DNA of 64,000 nt. It comes from Litomosoides sigmodontis (lineage: Eukaryota > Nematoda > Chromadorea > Rhabditida > Onchocercidae). Below, in pieces: positions 54,251 to 64,000 of the stretch. How positions within the stretch are numbered: position 1 is the stretch's first letter; every line of letters starts with the position of its first letter. The translations under genes were made by a program, and so were the position numbers. The notes below the pieces were generated by a model. It made no database searches, was not told the DNA's origin, and worked only from the letters and a program-made list of their open reading frames with translations. The stretch covers positions 4,198,507 through 4,262,506 of the forward strand of contig OY718803.1 in assembly GCA_963070105.1 (NCBI GenBank). The letters run 5' to 3'.

Positions 54251-57200
54251 TTACGTGTGTTTCACTGATTTAAAGTTATAAATTTTAAGGTTTTGTTTAT
54301 TTTTACTCTCTCTCTCTCCGTCTTTTACAAGCAATGTACTGTTAAATATTCTCGAATTAAAGAATAGAAATTTGGTCTCATGGATCTATCATTTGTTGCC
54401 GTGGAGAGCAAGCAGATATAGCACTTTCTTTGTGTTATGCAGTTTTGACGCTGGAATTTGTTCTGTCTTGCTTGTATTCGCATGTTGATTCTGACTTCGT
54501 TCGTTTCAATCGAATTTTCTCTTTGCATTGATAGTGATTTTTTTTGTTTCTTTTTACTTTGAACATTAATTTCGTGTCTGTTTTGATATCACTTTTAAGT
54601 TTGTCATATCTATGACGCTGTTTTACTATAGAATGGAATTCGAGTGAATTTCTCAGATTAATTGAAAGATGTTATTCTCTCAGTTCGTAAATTTGTATCT
54701 GTTGTTTTTATATGTATTTAGTTTAATATGTTTAGCTTTATTCAACAAATGTCGTTTGACATAAATTCTTAATCGTGTGGCAGCAAGTCGATTTTAGATG
54801 GAATTGATGAAGCTTGCCCGAATCAACTATTAACGTTTATAGAAAATCAAATGATAAAATTCATAGATTTGTTACTCGAAATTTTGTCACAGTCAAAACT
54901 CTCTTTCTTTGTTGTGCATATCGTTTTTTGTATTTTTTGCACTGATACATTGGTTGCATTTATACAGCTTCCTGTCCATTCGCAAGAATGTGAATGGGTT
55001 TTGTGACTGAGAATTGGAATAAAACGTTTGTCTTCATGGCAGTATTAACTAGAAATGCATTTCCAGACGGCATTCTATTGCCTCAATTGTATAATTTATT
55101 GCATTTCTTTTTATGAAATTTCCAAAGCATTCAGTCGATTGCATTGCTAGCAGCGCGTCTATAAGCTCTGATTGTTAACATTTTTTGGTTTTCCTTAAGC
55201 TTTTTTGTCTGTTTGAATTTCCCTTTTTTTCCATGTAGAAATTAATAATATATGCAGTCATTGTATGCATCCGGAATGTACGTTTTCATATACGATCGAA
55301 TCGCAGGTTAAAGTTATCCTAGTAGTTCTATGGTAGTGTGTTTTGTTTAAGTGTAAGCTTTTTATTCATAAATTTGATATTCAAAATTTAAAGAGCACTT
55401 CTAATGAAGATAAGCAACATTCCTCTATGTGACATTCTCGTGCCTTTAATTGTTCGTTTATTCCTTGCTTCGTCTTGATGATGACGCGTCTGAAGTCCGC
55501 GGCTTATCAAGCGTATTGATGTAGTCGTTAGCTTTCAGAGTGATGTTAGTTTGCCAACGAAAAATGAGTTGCTCATTTATACGTTCTCTTGACGCTAATT
55601 ATATGCTAATTAAGGACATCGTGGAAATACCGTTCGTCATTAACGTGCCATCTAATTTTCTAGAAAACTCCGAAGTAATGAGTGCATAACATTGAGTAGC
55701 CTATGTATAAAACTCATTTAACTCAAATGTTGTACACTAATTGGTGTGATTCTGATGAATTTCAACCGTCTAATGAGAAATGAGTACGGACTGATGAATG
55801 AACTCTCTCCAATGCATTAACAATGTAAATAATGCGAGTATGGACGGTTGCAAATTCTCGTATGATTCCCCTTGGTCTCTAAATTTTTTTTATTTCACAA
55901 AACAATTGATGGTTGTTGTTTTCTTTATGCTTATCGCTTGCAGAGCCTTCAATAAGCTGAGATCAATAAAGGGAGTGAAATTTCATCGTTGGGTCTGCTA
56001 AATTCCATGCTTTCCCCATGATGGCTAGCGTCACTTTTAACTAAATTTTCAAGTGTATTTGGCTAAATAAGAATGTATTCTTATTTATTTAAATAACTGA
56101 TGCATGCCATTAAGATATCCATCTGAGTAGATAAGATTTGAAAAGCAAGCGATGCTGTTTTGGCAAGTGCTGGAAAAGCTATCCATTCAGCTGATTCATA
56201 TTGTTAAGGTAGTTAAGTTGTAGTTCACTCGATACAGCCTTGAAATTAATGATGCATTAATTGTGTAGATGGGAACTGATAGTAGTGCTTGTGGTTGGTT
56301 GAAGGGAAAATTTAGTTTCATTATGTACGCGTCTTTCGGTTTTCGCTATTGAAGTTAAAGGCCTATAAAAGGTGTCGTTATATTTCTGGAAAAAAAAAGA
56401 ATGGTTTTTGAATTTTATTTCAAACAGCATAGTTTTATATTATTTCCCTCTTTTGTAGCAGCTCTTTCTATTTCTGAATTTTCATTTTTCTTATTTTATG
56501 GGATACATTCGGAGTTTTTGAAAGTTAAATACTGTCATCAAAAATCCAAATGTCATGTTGAAGGATGATTTTTTGTTAGGATAATATTCTTCTGTAACCA
56601 GCCATCGGAAAATAATTGGACTTTTCTTGGTTTCATGATTAGTATGTTGGAAAATGGCGATAATTTACAGAGAGGACGGTAAATGAAAGGTGTGAGATGG
56701 ATTCACCGATCTTTGATTTGCTGACTCCTTTGATAAAACGTATTCTTTTTTTACTCACCTCAACCTCAAGTGAACCTATCATTCCTCCTCAATTAATTAC
56801 CTTCAAAATTTGAGCGACAAAATATTTTTTCGGAAATACATTCAAAGTAGATTGCTGGAAGGAGAAAAATGGTAGAAAGTTTCAACGAAAGTAGTGTGGG
56901 GTTGGTACTTTGTTCTCAGGCGTCTTGTGAGCATGTGATTAACGGAAGGATCGATCGATGGTAACAATTTTTATCATTTATCACCATTATTGTGATGATA
57001 AATGATGAAAATGCCGGCAACTAAATCTGTTTCATTGCATAATGAGTTCGTTCGATTTTTTAAAAAGTTATTTATTGATGTTCAAAAGGGAGTGAAATTT
57101 CAGGAATAAAATGTAAATAGAAGTGATTAAACTCTAAATTGCGGAACGTTTGGTACAAGTACCAGAGGCTGTTTTGTTCGTTCCCAGTTGAAATCTATGC

Positions 57201-57884
57201 CGTGAGTGAATCAGTAGTGAAGAATTTTGGAACTTCAGAAATAGTAATTTTGTCGTCGATATAGGAAGCAGTTAAAGGTGAACTATCATCGCTATTAATA
57301 TAGCTGCGATAGTTTATTCACTAAACAGTCGGAATGTTCGTCATTGAAAAGTTTGTTTTTACCTTTCCTTTTTTTTTGTTTTATTTTGATTTCGATGAAA
57401 TGAATGATTCAGTGCAAAATTATATGTCAACAATGAGAAGTATTTGCTGAATATTCACAGTGATTTCGTATTTAGTGGCCTGTATAGCATGAAAATAATA
57501 CTGGAGGGATTCGGATTCGGTAGTTTTTTCATTATCAGTCTATTTTCTGCAGACATATTATCAGGTTATCCGTAAATTCAGCTACTTTATCTTAAATCCG
57601 TTGTTTGAGTTGGCCGATTCTGGATTACTTACTCCATTCTTTTTCTGTAAGCGAGAGCGAAATACCTATCTGCATATCTATTTCCTTCTTTATCAGTTCA
57701 GATGATCTCTTTTGTACATCATGCACTTTTTCGAAACTTGCTTTAATTTTCTACTTTAACTTGCTTTAATACAATATTCAAAGGTGCATGTTGTCTCTTT
57801 ATTCAAAACGAAAAAAAGAATTGCTCGTCATTCTTTCATATTAAGCTTTTCTTGCAACGTGATGTAAACAAATAATGATCGAAA
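54251..57884. other. Intergenic region between NEP1-R1 and SLC66A2
   Basis: AT-rich, no supported gene. A TC run near 54306-54317 and a near-perfect hairpin at 56973-57006 are the only structures noted. Confidence 0.5.
56973..57006. repeat. Near-perfect inverted repeat
   Basis: ATCATTTATCAC and GTGATGATAAATGAT pair with one three-base bulge around an AT-rich loop. Confidence 0.7.
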
Positions 57885-59559
57885 ATGTCCAGGTCAGGAA
57901 TGGATCTTATTCCGTTGGAGAAAATGTTCGTCATATCTCTAGCTGTTCTCACTAAGGGCTTTATAATATTTGGCGGTTCGCTGGCATACATATTCCAGTA
58001 CAAAGAAATTCATGAACGAAAAGATACTAGCGGATTTTCATTGTTTGTATGCTTAACGTTACTCGTAGCAAATATACTTCGAATTATGTTTTGGTCAGTA
58101 AGCTTAATCAGTTAATTATCTCTTTGGAGCAATTGTAATCATTCAGCAATTTTAGTTGACCACAGAAGAAATAATCTCTATCTTTGACGACCACAAACTG
58201 AAGTCGGCGATTTATGATTTTGTTATATATTCGTCAGGAATTGCTCATCCTCTTTTGATGTGCTGCAGCGTCTTTTTTATCCTTGACGGGTCATTATGCT
58301 CAGTGTCAGATTATCCTAATGTCTTTTGTTTTCTTTTCTAGGTTTGGTAAACGATTTGAATTGGCTCTTCTTGCTCAAAGCGTAGTGATGTTGATATCTA
58401 TGATATTGATGCTGGAAATATCGGTGCGAACAAATCAAAAATATGTATATAAAGCACAACGAGCTTCTGTTTGGAGTATTTTTACAAATTCCATTTATTT
58501 AATAAATTAATTATGATTTTGTAATTGATTTATGCCTTGGAATTTGTTTTAATTTTTATCGAATTAACGACATGACTGGATTCCTCAGTGTCATTCCCCG
58601 TGATATCACTCTTTCATACTGTTTCTTTACAAAAAACTCTTTAACATTTTATACTACACTGAAATGACATGATTCAAGTAATCCATTATTAATCGATATT
58701 AATATATGTATAGAATTCAAGTTTTATCGGATTATTTGATTTGCAGTCTGAAAAACAGTTCCCAATTTATTTTATCATCATTTTTTGAATTCGGTTGTTT
58801 TGGAAGATCAGATAGCATTATTTGTGGGTTCTTAAAGATTTTAACTGATTTATTTTTTAAATTGCTTTTTTTCAGCTGGCCAACTGATAAGCCATTTTTG
58901 GCAATGGAGTGATTTCTCGAGCTATTTTGTTATGATATTTACTTTCATTGTATTTTCATCTGTGCTTACTTATTTATTCAGCGGGGTACTTTTACACTTT
59001 TTATCAATAAGTGAAGAGTCGAAAGATGAAAATTTTTTGAGAAAATTAGACTGCAGTTTTTTTGGCCTTTTTTATAGAATCCTACCAAACTTTTAAGCTT
59101 TCTGTGCACTTTTTTCAGTACATGATATATGTGGAAGTACTCGGTCTAATCGCTTTACTTTCCGAAGCATGTTTGGGTTTTCCTCAGCTAAAACAGAATT
59201 GCTCGAGGCGTTCCACATCAGGAATGAGGTTCAGCAAAAAGTTGATTCCCTGTTTGAAGCATATCTAATAGGAACAAACTAACAAAATTCTCTGAGCTCT
59301 TCTTTCGTATTATGAGTTTAAAAATAGATAAAAGGCCGATTTCTTTCCAATTACAATATGGGAATGAAATTTCTACCGATTTTCCTTCAACATATTCAAA
59401 AGATTTAGTGTCGGCATGGTACTTGTGTGGATGATTGGGGATTGTGGTAAAACAGTTTATTTTATCCATGAAAATAGTCCAGTTCAATTTTGGTTATGTG
59501 GAGTAATACAAGTTAGTTTTAATTTATTTTGTTTGTTTCGGAGACTTGAAAATACGTGA
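57885..59559 (+). CDS. PQ-loop transporter-like protein (SLC66A2/PQLC1 family)
   Basis: SLC66A2 proteins are seven-helix PQ-loop membrane proteins; the human member acts at endosome/Golgi membranes in phospholipid traffic. Exons 57885-58093, 58342-58475, 58876-58985, 59119-59228 and 59409-59559: 714 nt, 237 residues (human 271). Shared features: GGSLAYIFQYKEI then TSGFSLFVCLTLLVANILR, WFGKRFELALLAQS, HFWQWSDFSSYF, the second PQ loop CLGFPQLKQN followed by RRSTSGMSVGMVLVW, and SPVQFWLCGVIQ. Each join keeps phase and alignment length. The C-terminus is shorter than the human one. In the first loop the usual PQ is FQ, so only the second loop keeps the motif. Start: first Met of the frame; a leader acceptor is not evident. 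Confidence 0.93.
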
Positions 59560-61859
59560 GTTTAGTATATTTTTCTTTTACAATCGCAGCATTTGAAAAT
59601 GAGAAATCACACTTAGGTATTGCATCATACTTCATTTCGCACTGAACCTACCAAGCAAACGTGACTCTGGGGTGGTTTTATCTCGATAAATTTTATTGTT
59701 TGATGTTTATTACTAGCTTAAAAAAGTTCTGCAGTTCCTCGATTTTTAGATTATAATCGATTTATTAATAATGTTGCAAGTGTATTGTTTTGACAAAAGA
59801 GGAACAAGAAGTCGGATACAGTTACCACAAATCGACGATTAAGCATCAATGTTATCATAATGAGATTAAGTTGTGTAGATTTGGCTTTTATTATCTGAAT
59901 AGCATAAAGAGATACTTCTAGCAAAATTACGGAAAAATCGAATTTCCAAACATTTGGCCAGAATCATTTGCAATCATGTTTAGGCGATGAGAAAAAAAAA
60001 GTGTATTAACGGACCCTCTGAATTTCGTACCTTTTTACCTAAAGCTTTCAATTCATGAATCACATGAACCTACAGTAATACATTATTTCTACTTATTCTG
60101 TGTTGTTTCAAACCCGTGGGTTCATGATGGAAGGAAAATCGTAATCCGTGTTAGTAATTTTTGGGTTCGATTGTTAACATTAGTACGTTATTTTCGTTGT
60201 ACATAATACTGCATTCATTCATTTGCATTTACTTTGCATTCCTCCGCCTATGTATTTATTGGCATGACAAATGGAATTTAAACGATAATATTGTGGCAGC
60301 AATGTGCCGACAGTGTTGGAATGTTTTTTCGTGTTGAAAATGAGCTATTACGTCGTCGTTTTCGTTTAACATTAATTTCTTGCAGCTGGTAATGTAGTAG
60401 AAAACTGTACGAGTAATCTGCTAAGACCACTTTTGTCGCAGTATTCATCATCTTCATGAATTGTAACAATGTGCATGTGTACTCGTACTAGCGCAGCTTC
60501 TGTTCCGAAATGCAAAAACCAGCAGTCTACCTCACTTGCACCATAATTTTGTGCCGTAAAAGACTTCTTGGTTTTTGGTTTCACTTCTGAGAGAGGTGCC
60601 ATGTAAATTAGCAATAGCAGTGGTGTTATAAGTGACAAGTGATTGCAATGGTACCTTTTTCAACAAGACTACAATAGCAGTGGCATTGTTCAATTTTCAT
60701 TACTTTCGTGGTCAGCATATTGAATTCGTATCACATGAGCTGTCCATGGAATTTCTCTTACATGACATCGTACACTTATTGTATTAATTTATAGAAATTA
60801 TTTGTTTCACACAATGATGCGTTTTCGTACTCTTCTATAGTATATTTCCTTCTGAGCAGCATTCAGTGCTCACTTGACTTTCAGTAGTTTTTTCACCCAT
60901 CGTTTTGAAAACCAGTTTGAAGATCCTGCGATATTGGAAAATTGTTAAAATAAACAAGTGTAGCTCTGAGACCTTCCCTCTACAATTGCAATGCAGTAAG
61001 AGAATTGAAACAAGGATGCTTACCTCAGTGAACTGTTAACTTAAGCGAGCAATATCAAGCACTTGCCAATGATAATTTATAAATAATCTGAATTGTCACA
61101 ACGTGTTCTTCCACTTGTAACTGATTACTAATTTAATATGAATGTGAAGGCTAGCATTTATATGATTTTTGTTTCGATGCTTCGTTTGCATAGGCAATTT
61201 CGCAAGCGAAAGAAAACAACCGAATCCAATTTTCTTATGAAACTTCAACACTACTACGTCATAAGTAAGCTGAAATTGTTGACTGCTGCTTTGCTTTCTC
61301 CGGATCGCTGTTCCCTTCACGTCTCAACAGAAGAGAACGATATAATGTTGAGAAATAATTCAAAATGAGACTGTTCAGCGAATATGTTCCATTAAGAAAA
61401 ATCATTTCCTCACTTACTGCGCAAGCGAAGTGATGCTCATATTTTTAAAATTTTTCATTTGTTAAACATGCAATAGCACAATTTGCAAACCATAACATCC
61501 TAAATTAGTTCCAAGGAAGTCAAGTTCGGTTTTCAAAAATTACTACACAAAGGTGGTGCAGTAATACCATTTCATGAATTAGTGCAGTTTGATGCAGTAG
61601 TACCATTTCATGAATTAGTGCAGTTTGAAATTGAAATTCATGGAAGTGTCATATGAAATAACAAGTGTTGCTACACGACCTGACACCCGAGACTCTTTTT
61701 TTTGCAACTTTTGAACTTTCAAATGGGTCCTTGTCCAAGCTCCAATCCTTTTTTCGCATTTTAGCTTCCTTTAAGAATTTGAGAAGAAGGAAAGCGGCGA
61801 ATAGTAAGTGTAAATTAGTTACAGTCACGGAACGCATCGTAGAATGAGAAGTTTCAAAG
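59560..61859. other. Intergenic region after SLC66A2
   Basis: AT-rich with short unsupported frames, for example around 60278-60638 (minus) and 61138-61368 (plus). Contains a 36-bp tandem duplication at 61557-61628. Confidence 0.5.
61557..61628. repeat. 36-bp unit in tandem, two copies
   Basis: Units 61557-61592 and 61593-61628 begin TGCAGTAATACC and TGCAGTAGTACC and differ at one base, suggesting a recent duplication. Within each unit TGCAGT also recurs near the end. Confidence 0.95.
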
Positions 61860-62769
61860 CTAATCTCTCAGGCGTATCAAATGCCCCTCGAGACTTCGGT
61901 CATCCCAAAATTCAATAGAAGCGCTCACGAACACCATCAATTCAGCCACTGCTGAAGAGGTGGTGTAGGTGTAGGCTTCTTGGTGGAGTATATAGACATC
62001 TAAATTTCTAACACAAAGTACGGTAGACGAGAAAGAGTGAAGCGAAGCTTCGGGAAGGATTAAGCCGAATTCTTCTGCATGAGAAAAGGCGGAAAGTTGG
62101 GAAAGTGCATGGGCATTAGCCATTAATTCACGAAACATTCATACCTTACTCCATTTCCAATTTGAATTTCAATTCGATTTCCTCGCCCCGATGGCGCAAA
62201 AGTGTAGCTAAATTCAGCGGGATTGTAAAGTGCATTCCCAGGAAGCATAGTGTTCTCTCCGTTTACTCCAACATGAACCCTCTTGCACGTCCCTCTGCGG
62301 ACATAGCAGATTGCTCGTCTCCTTGATCTCGTCGGACATCGCGTAACACCGAGCACTGAGGGGTGTCATTTGCTCTCCGACGAGGGCAGCGCGGGGATGG
62401 TATGTGCCAAGCATCCAGCCATCAAAGCATCATGGAGTAGTAATCCACGCCAGATCACCTGCCCTACCCCTACCCTTAACCGTTCAGTCGCCTTCAACTA
62501 TTCTCTCTTAGTTTAATTTCTTGGGGACATGTCAGCGATGACTTACTTCTGCAGCAGTTATCAAGTGAAGGGTGGAATTTTTTACGTGCAGCTACCAGTG
62601 CTTGATTGAGATTGCGTTGCGGATTGCAAGTGTCGAAGATAAGTGCAATCCTCCGGGCGTTGTGTTTTGAAAGAAGCCGTAGGATTCTTTCGCGGACGTG
62701 CCGAAACCTCAAAACTATAGGTATGCGCGTCATTGCAGATAACCATGATTGAACAGCAACATGACGCAT
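61860..62769 (-). other. GC-rich block with minus-strand coding-like frames, unknown
   Basis: Base composition changes sharply to about half G+C, strongest at 62270-62480, unlike the rest of the window. Minus-strand frames: 62550-62733 or -62769 (contains MTRIPIVLRFRHVRERIL and ALIFDTCNPQRN) with a good AGAA/GTAAGT donor; 62150-62356 (contains CKRVHVGVNGENTMLPGN and GRGNRIEIQIGNG) ending at a GGA/GTAAGG donor; and 61860-62080 (contains SSAVAELMVFVSASIEFWDD) after TCATGCAG or CTCTTCAG. I could not find a joint frame through all three, so I do not call a protein. It lies head to head with filamin and may be a gene, a pseudogene or a regulatory island. Confidence 0.35.
62731..62747 (+). promoter_or_regulatory. 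Likely SL trans-splice acceptor at the filamin start
   Basis: CATTGCAG ends at 62738, six bases before the ATG at 62745. No upstream coding exon is required. Confidence 0.45.
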
Positions 62770-64000
62770 CGTGGAAAAGAATTCAACTCAACACCTTTAC
62801 TCGTTGGGTTAAGCAGAAGCTAGAACAGGTGAATGTGACGGTGTCTGACTTGGTACGTTTTAGAAGCACAGTATTTCATTATTTGCTCGCCACTTCTTTG
62901 ACGAACTTTTTCTACAAAATTTTCTTCAGAAAACCGATTTTGAGGAAGGCCTGAAACTGATCCGTTTGGTAGAGGTACTTTCCGGGAAGTCATTCGGCCG
63001 ACACAATAAAAAAGTCACATTCCGTCATCAAAAACTTGAAAATATTTCTCTTGCGTTGCAATTTTTGGAGAATGAGGAACATATAAAGCTTGTTAATATT
63101 GGTGCGTCATCCACATATTGGCTAGAATATTTTACGAGTTTTTTGAGAGAAAATGAGTAAAACTATCCAATCTATTCCCACGTCTCATGATTTGTTCGTT
63201 TTTAGACAGTTCTGCAATAGCAGATCACAATCTGAAGTTAATTTTGGGTCTCGTGTGGACGCTTATATTACATTATTCCATCTCAAAACAAATTTGGGAT
63301 ATTCCAAATTTTGAATTAAGAAGTAATGAAATATCAGCTAAGGAAAAACTTCTGACTTGGATAAGAGGAAAATTGCCAACCGAACTTTCTGTCACCAATT
63401 TCACCTCCGATTGGAATGATGGAATTCTCCTTGGTGCTTTGGTATGATCATTTGATGAATTAGAATGAGAAAGTCTTTTTTTCCCATTTTTGTTGGTTCA
63501 ATATAGGTTGTCTCTTTCAGGTAGATTCCTGTGCTCCAAATTTGGAAGTCGGTTGGCGAAAATGGTTACCATCACAAGCTTTACAATCAACTTTTACTGC
63601 AATGCAGCTTGCTAGTGATTATCTCAACATTACGGCGGTATGTCCTGAATTGTATCAATCGGCCCTTTGAAAAAATGCACTTTACCGAGCATAGCTCCTT
63701 ACTTTTTCAGCTTATTGAACCTGAAGAATTGATCAGTCCAGCCGTTGATGAGAAAAGTGTTATGACTTATCTTTCACAGTTTCCTGGTGCAAAGTACACC
63801 CCTTCGCTTGGTCGACTTCATGATGTGATGATGATGCCAGTAATCGGAGTCACTACGAGATTCACACTTCGAACTCGCGATGCAATGGTAGTTCCGGAAG
63901 TCGTTATTAAAGGACCGGATGAATCTTTAGTTCATTATACCCAGTACCAGATTTCAGAAAATGTTTATGAATTCAAGTATCAACCGGAAACTCCTGGAGA
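62745..64000 (+). CDS. fln-1: Filamin (actin-binding CH1-CH2 region), partial
   Basis: Filamins crosslink actin and link it to membrane receptors. Exons 62745-62852, 62930-63101, 63206-63441, 63521-63637 and 63711-64000, the last running off the window; about 307 residues visible, all joins in phase. CH1 starts at WKRIQLNTFTRWVK (about residue 9), with LIRLVEVLSGKSFGRHNKK, FRHQKLENISLALQFL and LKLILGLVWTLILHYSI. CH2 starts at KEKLLTWIRGKLP, with VTNFTSDWNDGILLGALVDS and ends near SVMTYLSQFPGAKY. After it comes the start of the first Ig-like filamin repeat (GVTTRFTLRTRDAMVV, PDESLVHYTQY). An alpha-actinin- or spectrin-type CH pair is less likely because the KLILGLVWTLILHYSI and MTYLSQFP context is filamin-like. 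Confidence 0.94.

Noticed and set aside
58156..58341. Plus-strand frame inside the first SLC66A2 intron
   Set aside because: Including it breaks the alignment and phase; the flanking exons join perfectly without it.

Overview
This window is AT-rich animal nuclear DNA. It has many short exons, small introns ending in TTTCAG-like acceptors, and start codons lying a few bases after strong AG acceptors, as expected for SL trans-splicing. The gene content (an SLC4 transporter, a PEPT-like transporter, filamin, SON, UBE2W, NEP1-R1, SLC66A2), the intron style and the AT content fit a parasitic nematode, most likely a filarial/spirurid type. That placement is inference; nothing in the sequence fixes the species.

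Layout, left to right. 0.4-10.5 kb (minus): a 25-exon gene for a compact SON homolog with a G-patch and a dsRNA-binding-like C-terminus. 12.2-12.7 kb (minus): coding-like segments that I could not assemble into one protein. 12.8-13.5 kb (plus): a small three-exon gene for an unrecognised single-pass membrane protein of about 114 residues. 14.8-18.8 kb (minus): a POT/SLC15 proton-coupled oligopeptide transporter. 18.9-28.7 kb: mostly non-coding, with a possible pair of ShKT-like exons near 24.6-25.0 kb. 28.7-40.45 kb (minus): a 21-exon SLC4 bicarbonate transporter of the Na+-coupled type. 40.5-49.3 kb: non-coding, with microsatellites and dispersed repeats. 49.3-50.9 kb (minus): UBE2W. 52.0-54.25 kb (plus): NEP1-R1/TMEM188. 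57.9-59.6 kb (plus): an SLC66A2-like PQ-loop protein. 61.9-62.8 kb: an unusually GC-rich block with minus-strand reading frames. 62.7-64.0 kb (plus): the 5' part of filamin, which runs off the window.

For the seven recognised genes the splice phases add up exactly across the exons I placed. The CDS lengths are SON 3159 nt, SLC4 3573 nt, UBE2W 456 nt, NEP1-R1 393 nt and SLC66A2 714 nt; PEPT is 2136 nt without its first exon, and filamin is partial. The genes do not form one pathway. They are a normal chromosomal mix of splicing, transport, ubiquitin, lipid-regulatory and cytoskeletal functions.

The most interesting points are recurrent GC-AG introns, the small novel membrane-protein gene, an inverted pair of about 0.3 kb dispersed repeats, the ShKT-like exons in a gene desert, a stop-free 72-nt SLC4 intron, a PQ-loop protein lacking the proline of its first PQ motif, and the GC-rich block beside filamin. 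I found no CRISPR array, rRNA, convincing tRNA or autonomous transposon.
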